From the NCBI RefSeq assembly GCF_011297335.1, contig NZ_JAAOTJ010000012.1, positions 62,001 through 126,000 of the forward strand: DNA of 64,000 bases, written 5' to 3'. This DNA comes from Catellatospora methionotrophica (GTDB lineage: Bacteria > Actinomycetota > Actinomycetes > Mycobacteriales > Micromonosporaceae). Position numbers and translations under genes: made by a program. Each line of letters opens with the position of its first letter. The stretch's first letter is position 1. The notes under the pieces are model-generated. The model saw nothing but the letters and a program-made list of their open reading frames with translations. It was not told where the DNA came from and did not search any database. Shown here in pieces: positions 8,704 through 16,382 of the stretch.

Positions 8704-9494
8704 GCGGGATCTCTTTCGTCGGGCGACGCGGTGCGGAACCGCTCGTCGGGTAGGTCGGTGATGAACATGTGGCCGGGGGCGTGCGAGATGGCCAGGTCGG
8801 GTGCCGCTGCCAGCAGCGCGGCCTGCGGGGTGACGCCGCAGGCCCAGAAGACCGGTACGTCGCCCGGATGGGCGGTGACCGGCTGGCCGTAGTCGGGCCG
8901 GTCGAGGTCGGCGATGCCGATCGCGGCGGGATCGCCGACGTGGACGGGCGCGCCGTGCATCTCGGGATACCGCGCGGTGATCTGCTCGGCGAGGCCGACC
9001 AGGTCGGCGGGGATCGGCCGCATGGAGACCACGAGCGGCCCGCGCATGCGCCCGACCGGCATGCAGTCCACGTTGGTGCGGTACATCGGGACGGTGCTGC
9101 CCCGCGCGAGGTGGCGCACCGGCACGCCCGCCGCGAGCAGCGCGTTCTCGAACGTGAAGCTGCAGCCCAGCAGGAACGTGACGAGGTCTTCGCGCCACCA
9201 GGCGAGCACGTCGGTGACCTCGGCGACGAGCTCGCCGTGCTGCCGGACGAGGTAAGCGGGCAGGTCGGTGCGCAGGTCCGCGTCCGGGGCCAGCAGCGAG
9301 GTCCACGCTCCGGGCTCGGTCCGTTCGAGCAGGGGGCAGGCCTGGGCGTTGGCGTGCATGAACCCTTCGACGTCGGCGGCGAGCCCGGCGGGGACGGCGA
9401 TCAGGTTGGCCTGGGTGAAACCGGGGGCGAAGCCCGAGGTGCTGGCCTTCAGCCCGGTCCGGAAACGCATCCGGGCGGTGCGGGGGTCGTTCAT
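8700..9494 (-). CDS. DUF1445 protein, D-glutamate cyclase / putative hydro-lyase family
   Basis: 264 residues. Hallmarks of the family are present: [15 protein letters not shown] near the N-terminus, [41 protein letters not shown] written here as two adjoining blocks ([13 protein letters not shown], then [11 protein letters not shown]), and [13 protein letters not shown]. The mammalian relative converts D-glutamate to 5-oxo-D-proline; bacterial members are annotated only as hydro-lyases. The ATG at 9494 was chosen because the family begins just after it; the frame upstream runs through the operator region. It heads a minus-strand operon with ProA (4-bp overlap) and two membrane proteins, divergent from GntR-PxpB-PxpC. 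Confidence 0.85.
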   Translation of the reverse strand: MNDPRTARMRFRTGLKASTSGFAPGFTQANLIAVPAGLAADVEGFMHANAQACPLLERTEPGAWTSLLAPDADLRTDLPAYLVRQHGELVAEVTDVLAWWREDLVTFLLGCSFTFENALLAAGVPVRHLARGSTVPMYRTNVDCMPVGRMRGPLVVSMRPIPADLVGLAEQITARYPEMHGAPVHVGDPAAIGIADLDRPDYGQPVTAHPGDVPVFWACGVTPQAALLAAAPDLAISHAPGHMFITDLPDERFRTASPDERDPA

Positions 9495-9595
9495 CGCGGG
9501 TGTACTCCCTCTTGCTGCGTTCGGAACACGACCTGGGACGTGGTGCCGGTACGGGGGAGCGCGCGGCGAGGCAAGATATACTGCCGACCGCGAGA

Positions 9596-9613
9596 TGTCG
9601 ATTGTTGAACAAT
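9596..9613. promoter_or_regulatory. GntR-type operator, palindromic copy
   Basis: ATTGTTGAACAAT (9601-9613) is a perfect 13-bp palindrome around a central G, preceded by TGTCG. The same 15-bp string TGTCGATTGTTGAAC recurs at 9671-9685. The spacing and symmetry fit a FadR-subfamily dimer site, in the divergent space between the DUF1445 gene and the GntR gene. Confidence 0.6.
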
Positions 9614-9670
9614 GTGGATTGAGTGTAAGTAGTAGCGCAGCGTGATCGCAAGGATTGTGGCACGTTTTGC

Positions 9671-9685
9671 TGTCGATTGTTGAAC
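9671..9685. promoter_or_regulatory. GntR-type operator, second copy at the regulator's ribosome site
   Basis: The second TGTCGATTGTTGAAC lies 75 bp from the first and ends right at the GAGGA ribosome site of the GntR gene. A regulator bound here would block its own expression and that of the coupled pxpBC genes. Confidence 0.55.
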
Positions 9686-9693
9686 GAGGAGCC

Positions 9694-10398
9694 ATGGGCA
9701 ACCCTAGAGGCGTACGCCCGCAGCGCGCGGCACTGGCCGACCTGCCGAGCCTGAAACCGCAGCCCACCGCCGCCGAACGCGCCGCCGAGGTGATCCGCGA
9801 CGGCATCTTCGAGGGCCGTTTCATGCCCGGCACCCCGCTGCCGGAGACCGACCTCGCCGACGCGCTGGGCATCTCCCGCAACACCGTCCGGGAGGCGTTC
9901 CGCACCCTGCAGGCCGAACATCTGCTCGACTACGAGGTCAACAAGGGCGTCTCGGTGCGGCGGCTGACCCCCGCCGACGCCGCCGACATCTACCGGATCC
10001 GAGAGATCCTCGAACTGTCGTCCCTGGACCTGATCACGTCCACGCCCGCCGAGCTCGACACCGCGCTGCTGACGGCCGCGGTCGCCGAGGGCAGGCACGC
10101 CGCCGACAACGGCGACTGGGTCGCCGTCGGCACCGCGAACCTGCGCTTCCACGCGCAGATCGTCGCGCTGCAGGGCAGCCCCCGGCTCGACGAGTTCTTC
10201 CAGCGGGTCATGACCGAGATGCGGCTGGGCTTCCTCGCCGTGGCCGACCCCCGGTCGCTGCACGAGCCCTACCTCGACCTCAACGGCCGGATCTGCGCGG
10301 CCGTGTGCGCGGGGCAGCTCGCCGAGGCACGCGAGATGCTGCGGCACTATCTGCACACCGCGCGCGGCGAGATCGTCGCGGCGGTCACCCCCGCATGA
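9694..10398 (+). CDS. GntR-family (FadR subfamily) regulator
   Basis: 234 residues from ATG 9694, preceded by GAGGA. The N-terminal winged helix-turn-helix (residues about 25-90; [20 protein letters not shown], then [20 protein letters not shown]) is followed by an all-helical FCD ligand domain with the metal-binding pattern of this subfamily. It overlaps pxpB by ATGA and therefore heads the GntR-PxpB-PxpC operon. Two matching operator copies lie in its upstream region. The likely ligand is an intermediate of 5-oxoproline or D-glutamate metabolism, by context only. Confidence 0.85.
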   Translation: MGNPRGVRPQRAALADLPSLKPQPTAAERAAEVIRDGIFEGRFMPGTPLPETDLADALGISRNTVREAFRTLQAEHLLDYEVNKGVSVRRLTPADAADIYRIREILELSSLDLITSTPAELDTALLTAAVAEGRHAADNGDWVAVGTANLRFHAQIVALQGSPRLDEFFQRVMTEMRLGFLAVADPRSLHEPYLDLNGRICAAVCAGQLAEAREMLRHYLHTARGEIVAAVTPA

Positions 10399-11018
10399 GG
10401 CTGCTGCCGTACGGCCTGGTCAGCTGGCTGGTCGAAGTGGACACCACCGCCGAGGCGACCTCGCTGTACGACTACCTGCACGCCCTGCGGCCGACAGGGG
10501 CGGCGGCGCTGATCACGGACCTGATCCCCGGCGCGCGTACCGTGCTGCTCGAACTGGACCGGCCCGGCCTGAGCCGGGTGGAGGTCGCCGCGCTGCTCGA
10601 CCGGTGGCACCCCGGAACACCGTCGGGCCGGACCGCCGCCGACGTCGTCGAGATCCCGGTCCGCTACGACGGGCCCGACCTGGCCGAGGTGGCGCGGCTG
10701 CGTGACGTGTCCGAGGCCGCGATCGTCGAGGCGCACACCGGCTCCGAGTTCCAGGTGGCGTTCTGCGGCTTCGTGCCGGGGTTCGCGTACATCAGCGGCC
10801 TGCCCCCGCTGCTGCACCTGCCACGGCTGGAGCACCCGCGCACCGCGGTGCCCGCAGGCAGCGTCGCGCTGGCGGGCGGGTTCACCGGCGTGTACCCGCG
10901 GCGCTCGCCCGGCGGCTGGCGCCTGCTCGGCCACACCGACACCCTGTTCTGGAACGCCGACCGGGAGCCGCCCACGCTGCTGGCACCGGGCTCACGAGTG
11001 AGGTTCACGGCGGTATGA
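10395..11018 (+). CDS. pxpB: 5-oxoprolinase subunit PxpB (KipI-like carboxyltransferase domain)
   Basis: 207 residues. The conserved blocks of KipI/PxpB are seen: AFCGFVPGFAYISGLP around residues 120-135, PRTAVPAGSVALAGGFTGVYP, and PGGWRLLGHT. This is half of the urea-amidolyase-type carboxyltransferase pair; with PxpC and PxpA it cleaves 5-oxoproline to glutamate using ATP. ATG overlaps the GntR stop, and its own stop overlaps the pxpC start, so the three are translationally coupled. No PxpA (LamB/YcsF) gene is visible in the window. Confidence 0.85.
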   Translation: MRLLPYGLVSWLVEVDTTAEATSLYDYLHALRPTGAAALITDLIPGARTVLLELDRPGLSRVEVAALLDRWHPGTPSGRTAADVVEIPVRYDGPDLAEVARLRDVSEAAIVEAHTGSEFQVAFCGFVPGFAYISGLPPLLHLPRLEHPRTAVPAGSVALAGGFTGVYPRRSPGGWRLLGHTDTLFWNADREPPTLLAPGSRVRFTAV

Positions 11019-11872
11019 CCGATGTGGTGATCACCCGCCCCGGTCTGCTGACCACGGTGCAGGACCTGGGCCGCCACGGCTGGGCGCGCCTGGCCGTGCC
11101 CCGGTCCGGAGCCGCCGACCAGCCCAGCCTCAGGCTGGCCAACCGCCTCGTCGGCAACGACGAGAACCGGGCGGGCCTGGAGGCGACCCTGCTCGGCGTC
11201 GACGTCCGCTTCACCGGCGACCGCTGGATCGCCGTGACCGGCGCGCCCAGCCCGGTCTTCGTCGGCGACCGCCCGGCAGCCCAGTACGCGCCGGTGTTCG
11301 TCGGCGCGGGGTCGGTGCTCCGCGTCGGCGCTGCCACCAGCGGGGCCCGTGTCTACATCGGCGTCGCGGGCGGCGTCGACGTCGCGCCGGTGCTCGGCAG
11401 CCGGTCCACCGACATCATGTCCGGCCTGGGACCGGACCCGCTGCAGGCCGGTAGCGCGCTGCCGCTCGGCCCGCCCCAGCGCGGACCCGCGGCGGTCGAC
11501 GTCGCGCCCGCGCCCGCCATTCCCGCCCATGCGACGATCCGCCTGCTGCCGGGCCCCCGCGACGACTGGTTCGCGACCAGCCCGTACGGCCTGGCCTACA
11601 TGGTCACCGGCGAGAGCAACCGGGTCGGCGTGCGCCTGGACGGGCCCGTGCTCCAGCGGACCCGGCTGGACGAGCTGCCCAGTGAGGCGATGACGGCGGG
11701 GTCGGTGCAGGTCCCGCCCTCGGGTCAGCCGGTGGTCCTGCTCGCCGACTACCCGACCACCGGGGGATACCCGGTGGCCGGGGTGGTCCATCCCGACGAC
11801 TTCTGGCTGGTCGCGCAGGCGCGGCCGGGCATGCGGCTGACCTTCGCCCCCGCCCGCCGGCCGCTGCGGTGA
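11015..11872 (+). CDS. pxpC: 5-oxoprolinase subunit PxpC (KipA-like carboxyltransferase domain)
   Basis: 285 residues, standard length. Typical motifs are the N-terminal TVQDLGRHGWARLAVPRSGA, RVYIGVAGGVDVAPVLGSRS near 110-130, and the C-terminal SEAMTAGSVQVPPSGQPVVL with LADYPTTGGYP. It pairs with PxpB. As an alternative the pair could serve allophanate- or urea-type chemistry, but no biotin carboxylase or amidase is nearby. The gene ends 7 bp before the convergent DUF427 gene. Confidence 0.85.
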   Translation: MTDVVITRPGLLTTVQDLGRHGWARLAVPRSGAADQPSLRLANRLVGNDENRAGLEATLLGVDVRFTGDRWIAVTGAPSPVFVGDRPAAQYAPVFVGAGSVLRVGAATSGARVYIGVAGGVDVAPVLGSRSTDIMSGLGPDPLQAGSALPLGPPQRGPAAVDVAPAPAIPAHATIRLLPGPRDDWFATSPYGLAYMVTGESNRVGVRLDGPVLQRTRLDELPSEAMTAGSVQVPPSGQPVVLLADYPTTGGYPVAGVVHPDDFWLVAQARPGMRLTFAPARRPLR

Positions 11873-11879
11873 CCGGTGG

Positions 11880-12629
11880 TCAGCTGAACTTGGTCCGGGG
11901 CTGTTTCTGCAGCACGCCGTCCACGTACAGGTCGACCTTCTCGTTGTAGAACGAGACCAGGCCCTCGATCTTCTGGCTCTCCCGCAGCGGCGTGCGGTAC
12001 GTCCACGCGAGGTCCTCGTGCACCGTGTCCCCGGCCCGCACCGACCAGTACGCCGCCTGCCCCTTGTACGGGCAGTGGGTGACGGTGTCGGTGGGCGTCA
12101 GCAGGTCGGCGCGTACGTCGGTCTTGGGCAGGTACCAGCGCGGCGGCAGTCCGGTCTCGAACAGGATCGTCGGCCGGTGCGACTCGGCCACGGTCACCCC
12201 GTCGACCTCCACGCGCACGTGGCGGGAGCTGGACAGGATGTCGAGGCGGGTGTGCGGGTCGCGCGGATGCGTGTAGACCTCCTCGTCCTCCTCGAACCAG
12301 GCGTCCATCGCGTCCCACTCGAACCGCACCAGGTCACGCAGCTCCGGCAGGGGCGACTTCTCGTAGCGCAGCGCGGCGTCCTCGGCGCTGCGGTCGCCGA
12401 CCCGCACCGTGTAGAGCGTTCCCGTGCCCAGGGTCGACGAGTCGGCCGTGTGGCCCGACGGTGCGAGCAGGTCGCTGTGCACGTCGGCGACCGGGAGGTA
12501 GTACGCCGGGTAGTAGGGCACCTCCCAGACGAGCACCGGACTGCTCGTGTCGGCCACGACCTGGCCGTTGAAGTACACGCGTACGCGCTTGGCGCCGTGC
12601 TCGATCCGGGTGCGCGCGGAAACACTCAT
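11880..12629 (-). CDS. Tandem DUF427 domain protein
   Basis: 249 residues made of two DUF427 repeats. The first (about 10-105) has RVYFNGQVVADTSSPVLVWE, PAYYLPVADV and a later YTVRVGDRSAED. The second (about 130-240) has RVEVDGVTVAESHRPTILFE, PRWYLPKTDV, TDTVTHCPYKGQAAYWSVRA. The tight SSS barrel-like domain is common in actinobacteria and fungi but has no proven activity. The second repeat keeps the conserved CPYKG; the first has SGHTA instead. Single gene, convergent with pxpC. Confidence 0.85.
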   Translation of the reverse strand: MSVSARTRIEHGAKRVRVYFNGQVVADTSSPVLVWEVPYYPAYYLPVADVHSDLLAPSGHTADSSTLGTGTLYTVRVGDRSAEDAALRYEKSPLPELRDLVRFEWDAMDAWFEEDEEVYTHPRDPHTRLDILSSSRHVRVEVDGVTVAESHRPTILFETGLPPRWYLPKTDVRADLLTPTDTVTHCPYKGQAAYWSVRAGDTVHEDLAWTYRTPLRESQKIEGLVSFYNEKVDLYVDGVLQKQPRTKFS

Positions 12630-12672
12630 ACAAGCATCAACCAGGCGATCCGTGCCCGCATTCCGATGATGG

Positions 12673-13290
12673 TCAGCCGTCGCGCGGCACGCGCTCGGCC
12701 GGTGCGGCGTCGCCGCGGACGCGCCCGTGCAGGTGCATGTCGTGCCGCCCGTCGGCGTGGATCGCGTCGCTGCGTTTGGTGCCTTCGAGCAGGAACCCGG
12801 CGTTGACCGCGGCCCGGCAGGACGCCTCGTTGCGGGTCGAGTGATCCAGGTGCAGCCGATGGAAACCGGCCTCGCCGAAAGCCCACGCGCTCAGCACGTT
12901 CAGCGCCCGCGACGCCACCCCCGCGCCACGGGCGGCAGGGAGCACCCAGTACGCGCACCCGGCGACACCGTCGTCCAGGTTCCACGAGCCCGTGGCCAGC
13001 CGTCCCAGCACCTCGCCGCCGCCACGGGTCACCGCCCAGCTCGCGGCGGTCTCCTCCGCCCACGCCTGCCGATACTGCGCGAACCACTCGCGGACCTGGT
13101 CGGCGGAGCTGGGCTGGCGGGTGTGCCAGTGCCGGATCGCGGGATCCTGGTATGCGGCGAGGAAGACCGGCGCGTCGTCGTCCTCCCACGGCCTCAGCAC
13201 CAGATCACCTGGGCCGGAGAGCACCGGTTGAGGGTGGGCGGACAGTGTTCCGGCGGGGATGGCCGCAGGCGTGGAAAGGGTCGCTCTCAC
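12673..13290 (-). CDS. GNAT N-acetyltransferase, RimJ/RimL type
   Basis: 205 residues from GTG 13290, after a GAGG ribosome site. The fold begins at GDLVLRPWEDDDAPVFLAAY; the acetyl-CoA loop is the variant VLPAARGAGVASRALN (Q/RxxGxG/A), followed by GFHRLHLDHSTRNEASCRAAVNAGF in two parts, typical of RimJ-like enzymes that acetylate N-termini or small amines. Substrate unknown. Monocistronic by spacing. Confidence 0.85.
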   Translation of the reverse strand: MRATLSTPAAIPAGTLSAHPQPVLSGPGDLVLRPWEDDDAPVFLAAYQDPAIRHWHTRQPSSADQVREWFAQYRQAWAEETAASWAVTRGGGEVLGRLATGSWNLDDGVAGCAYWVLPAARGAGVASRALNVLSAWAFGEAGFHRLHLDHSTRNEASCRAAVNAGFLLEGTKRSDAIHADGRHDMHLHGRVRGDAAPAERVPRDG

Positions 13291-13349
13291 GCCTCATTCT
13301 CACCCTGCGGTGACCGTCTGTTCCCATCGGTCCGGCTGCGCCGGGGCAT

Positions 13350-13410
13350 GATCACTGTTTGTGGGCAGAACCTCTGGTAGGAACGCGGCTTGTGACCAGA
13401 GACAGCGATC
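13350..13410. repeat. 61-bp dispersed hairpin element, copy A
   Basis: Starts GATCACTGTTT and ends GACAGCGATC, with imperfect complementary arms of about 25-30 bp. Same length and ends as the elements at 39232-39292 and 44141-44201. It lies just downstream of the ROK gene 3' end. It is the most diverged copy. Confidence 0.65.
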
Positions 13411-13461
13411 TCCATCCGCAACCGGCGCGCGATCCGACCCCACCCGCGCGCCGAACCGGCC

Positions 13462-14631
13462 CTACTGGCGGCGGGGGGCCACCGGGGCGGACAGGCCCGC
13501 GCTGAACAGCCGGACGTCGACCTCGTTGAGGGACAGCTTCAGCGCGCCCAGGGCGACCGAGTCCGCGCCGAGCGTGGAGGCCCGCACGTCGGGCATGCGC
13601 AGGCACAGGCGCTGGAGTTCGTTGCGCAGCGGGTCCAGGACGAGGTCGGCCGACCGGGAGAAGCCGCCGCCGAACACGACCACCTGCGGGTCGAGGGTGA
13701 GCACCAGCGCGGCCGCGCCGACGGCCAGGTCCTTGACGTAGCGGTTGACCGCGGCGCGCGCGGCCCGGTCGCCTTCGCGGGCGGCGTTGAAGACCCAGGC
13801 CGCGGCGTCGTCGGGGCTGACGGTCGCGGGCACGCCGGGGCAGTTCTGCAGGTGCTCGGGGGCGTTGAGCCAGCGTACGTGCTTGAGTGCGCCTATCTCA
13901 CCGGCCGCTCCGCCGAAGCCGCGCCGCAGCACGCCGTCGATGATCAGGCCCGCGCCGGTGCGCATACCGGCGAGCAGGTAGACGATGTCGTCGGCGTCGC
14001 GGGCCGCGCCCTTCCACTGCTCGGCCAGGGCGGCCAGCTTGCAGTCGTTCTCCACCACGATCGGGCAGGAGAAGTGGGTGCCCAGGTGCGCGGCGAGGTT
14101 GACGCTCTTCCAGCCGGGCAGCGGGGTGAAGAAGCTGGTGCGTCCGGAGGCGTCGACCGCGCCGGTGACCGCGGCCGTGACGGCCCAGATGTCGCCGGGC
14201 GTCTTGCCCGCTCCGGCCACGCAGGCGGTGACGACCTCGTCGAGCACGGCGAGGCGTTCGGCGGGCGCGGCCTCGGCGGTCACGGACTGGCGTACGGTCT
14301 GCACGATGTTGCCGTCGAGGTCGGCCAGCAGCGCCAGTATCTTGTGGACGCCCACGTCGACGCCGAGCACGTAGCCCGCACCCGCGCGGAACTGGTAGCG
14401 GCGGGCCGGACGGCCGACGGCGCTGCTGGCTCCGGGTTCGAGCACGGTGGCCCACCCGTCGGAGACGAGTCCCTGGGCGATGACGTCGACGGCGGGCCGC
14501 GACAGCCCGGTGCGTTGGGACAGTTCGGTGACGGTCGACGGCGGGTGGTCGCGCAGCGCGCGCACGATGCTCAACGAGTTGAGCTCGCGCAGCCGCGGCA
14601 GATCCGTGCCGGTGGTAGCTAGTTCTGTCAC
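13462..14631 (-). CDS. ROK-family transcriptional regulator
   Basis: 389 residues from GTG 14631, chosen because AAGGGA lies 6 bp upstream; the frame stays open to 14667. N-terminal winged helix-turn-helix: STVTELSQRTGLSRPAVDVI, then GRPARRYQFRAGAGYVLGVDVG. The C-terminal sugar-kinase-like domain has DVGVHKI in place of DxGGTK, and the glucokinase zinc signature CxCGxxGC is reduced to NCPGVPATV, so it can be neither a kinase nor a zinc-stabilised ROK of the usual kind. By position downstream of the ABC/GH36 operon it is the likely sugar-responsive regulator of that operon; a 10-bp motif is shared between both promoters. Confidence 0.85.
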   Translation of the reverse strand: MTELATTGTDLPRLRELNSLSIVRALRDHPPSTVTELSQRTGLSRPAVDVIAQGLVSDGWATVLEPGASSAVGRPARRYQFRAGAGYVLGVDVGVHKILALLADLDGNIVQTVRQSVTAEAAPAERLAVLDEVVTACVAGAGKTPGDIWAVTAAVTGAVDASGRTSFFTPLPGWKSVNLAAHLGTHFSCPIVVENDCKLAALAEQWKGAARDADDIVYLLAGMRTGAGLIIDGVLRRGFGGAAGEIGALKHVRWLNAPEHLQNCPGVPATVSPDDAAAWVFNAAREGDRAARAAVNRYVKDLAVGAAALVLTLDPQVVVFGGGFSRSADLVLDPLRNELQRLCLRMPDVRASTLGADSVALGALKLSLNEVDVRLFSAGLSAPVAPRRQ

Positions 14632-14681
14632 GTTCTGTCCCTTGTTTGCGTGCGAGACGTGCCGCACAATACGCTTTGATC

Positions 14682-14691
14682 TTTACAAAAT
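14682..14691. promoter_or_regulatory. Possible ROK operator upstream of the ROK gene
   Basis: TTTACAAAAT lies about 50 bp before the ROK start, inside the imperfect inverted repeat CTTTG-N7-CAAAA. Nine of ten bases match TTGACAAAAT at the importer promoter (19617-19626, minus strand). Confidence 0.35.
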
Positions 14692-14739
14692 CGCCGAGTG
14701 ATGGCAAGCCCACAGACGGTGACGTCGCAGACGCCGCCG

Positions 14740-14778
14740 CCCGGCCGCGCCGCCCCCGAGCGGGGGAGCGCGACCGGG
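14740..14778 (-). terminator. GC-rich stem-loop after the GH36 gene
   Basis: CCCGGCCGCGC pairs with GCGCGACCGGG, with CCCCC/GGGGG continuing the stem toward a GAG loop. No U-tract, as is common in actinobacteria. It separates the importer/GH36 operon from the ROK gene. Confidence 0.5.
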
Positions 14779-14803
14779 CCTGCCATCGACAGCCGCGACC
14801 ATG

Positions 14804-16300
14804 TCAGGAGATGGGATAGGCCTGCGCCGCGGGAGTGACGGTCGGCGTGAAGTCGGCCGTCCGCCCGTCGACGGTGTACTCGTACCGGCCCAGCCGCGCG
14901 ATGTCGGGCCGTGCCGACAGGTAGCCGACCATGTCGTCCAGCTCCGTGGCCGACAGCCAGCTCGGCGGGTCGGACACGGCCCGGAACCGGCAGATGTCGG
15001 CCAGGTCCCGCAGCCACGCCAACTGCTGCTCGGTGAGCAGGTTCAGGCGGCTGCGGAAGTAGACGACGTCGGGATCGACCTCGGCCAGCGGCTGGTGCCA
15101 CAGCCGGTGCAGGGTGTTGACGACCGCGTTGCGGGCCATCGCGTCGGACGGGTCGTCGCTGGCGTAGTTCTGCCACATGGGTGCCACGTCGGGGCCGCTG
15201 CGCAGCCCGTCGAGGATGCCCAGCGACGGCAGCAGGATCGCCCCGCTGCCCAGCAGGTACACGTCGTCGCCGGCGACCTCGCGGATCAGCGCGAGGGCGT
15301 CGCGGTAGGACTGCTCGCGCTCGCCGCCGTCGGCCCGTACGCCCGGCGCCGCCCCGGCGTTGATGAAGTCGAGCTTCAGGTACTTGAAGCCCCACTCGTG
15401 CACCACCCGCTGGGTCAGCTCGGTCAGGTAGTCGCGCGCGGCGGGCCGGGACAGGTCCAGGGCGTGGTAGCCGGTGCCCCAGTTGTGCCCGGCGATCACG
15501 TGCTCGCCCCGGTCGTCGCGCAGCAGCAGCTCCGGGTGCTCGCGGGCGAGTTCGGAGCCGGGCAGGGCGATGAACGGGGCCAGCCACAACCCGGCGGTCA
15601 TGCCCGCGTCGGTGATCCGGTCGGCCAGCGCCTTCATGCCGGACGGGAACTTGTGGTTGGGCTGCCAGTCGCCGACCAGCCGCTCCCAGCCGTCGTCGAC
15701 CTGCACCACGTCGAAGGGCAGCCCGCGCAGGTCGTCGACGTCCTTGGCGAGCTGCTGCTCGGTGATGGTCTCGTAGTAGGCGTACCAGGAGCACCAGACG
15801 TTGCCGGCGCGGCGGGCGCTGCTGCCCAGCCGCTGCGCCAGGTGCCGGGTGTACGCGGCGAACACCTCGTCCTCGGGCCCGTACGCGGCGAACCAGGGCT
15901 GCGCCCCGTGCTCGTACCAGCCGGCCAGGGTGTCGCGGTCGGCCGACAGCCGCGGGGTGCCCAGGCCGAGCGCGCCGAGCAGCAGGATGTTCCCGTCACC
16001 GGCGTCGACGGCGGCCACGGCGGAGGAGTGGTGGTGCGACGGGTCGTCCCACACGGTGTCGTCGGCGGTCAGGCGCCGTTGCGGGTTGGCGATGCGCAGC
16101 GGTGCTTCGCTCAGCCGCCGCCATCCGCAAGGGCTCCAGGAGTTCTGCCCGTGCCGGTAGAACAGGGCGTCGCCCAGTCCGTGCAGCAGGGCGACGCGTC
16201 CTGGCGGCAGAATCAGGCCCCCGTCGGCTGCTTGCGGGCTGCCGGGGCCGTCGTGTTCGAGGGCGAAAGTGTGGCCGGCCAGCTCGATGAGCAGTGCCAT
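14804..16300 (-). CDS. Cytosolic alpha-galactosidase, GH36/clan GH-D
   Basis: 498 residues and no signal peptide, so it acts inside the cell. An N-terminal beta-sandwich (about 1-160) precedes the TIM barrel. Landmarks: NVWCSWYAYY near 167-176, DVVQVDDGWE (197-206), GLWLAPF (237-243), the nucleophile Asp311 in KYLKLDFIN, and the acid/base Asp371 in GLRSGPDV. This matches retaining alpha-galactosidases that release galactose from raffinose-type or galactomannan oligomers. It is shorter than the 700-residue GH36 enzymes. It is the last gene of the permease-permease-lipoprotein operon, so it should process what the importer brings in. Activity on alpha-N-acetylgalactosaminides cannot be excluded. 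Confidence 0.88.
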   Translation of the reverse strand: MALLIELAGHTFALEHDGPGSPQAADGGLILPPGRVALLHGLGDALFYRHGQNSWSPCGWRRLSEAPLRIANPQRRLTADDTVWDDPSHHHSSAVAAVDAGDGNILLLGALGLGTPRLSADRDTLAGWYEHGAQPWFAAYGPEDEVFAAYTRHLAQRLGSSARRAGNVWCSWYAYYETITEQQLAKDVDDLRGLPFDVVQVDDGWERLVGDWQPNHKFPSGMKALADRITDAGMTAGLWLAPFIALPGSELAREHPELLLRDDRGEHVIAGHNWGTGYHALDLSRPAARDYLTELTQRVVHEWGFKYLKLDFINAGAAPGVRADGGEREQSYRDALALIREVAGDDVYLLGSGAILLPSLGILDGLRSGPDVAPMWQNYASDDPSDAMARNAVVNTLHRLWHQPLAEVDPDVVYFRSRLNLLTEQQLAWLRDLADICRFRAVSDPPSWLSATELDDMVGYLSARPDIARLGRYEYTVDGRTADFTPTVTPAAQAYPIS

Positions 16301-16342
16301 GGTTCTCCTTGGCAGGTGAGTCGCAGCGGTGTCCGAATGCGG

Positions 16343-16372
16343 CGGTGCGGCGGGATCACTCCCGCCGCACCG
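16343..16372 (-). terminator. 13-bp perfect stem-loop between binding-protein and GH36 genes
   Basis: CGGTGCGGCGGGA and TCCCGCCGCACCG pair perfectly around the 4-nt loop TCAC, right after the binding-protein stop. Such structures often leave the binding protein more abundant than the downstream enzyme by partial termination or mRNA protection. Confidence 0.65.
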
Positions 16373-16382
16373 GTGGGGCGGC

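Noticed and set aside
14804-16300. GH36 enzyme as a secreted protein
   Set aside because: The N-terminus has no signal peptide and starts directly with the beta-sandwich domain.
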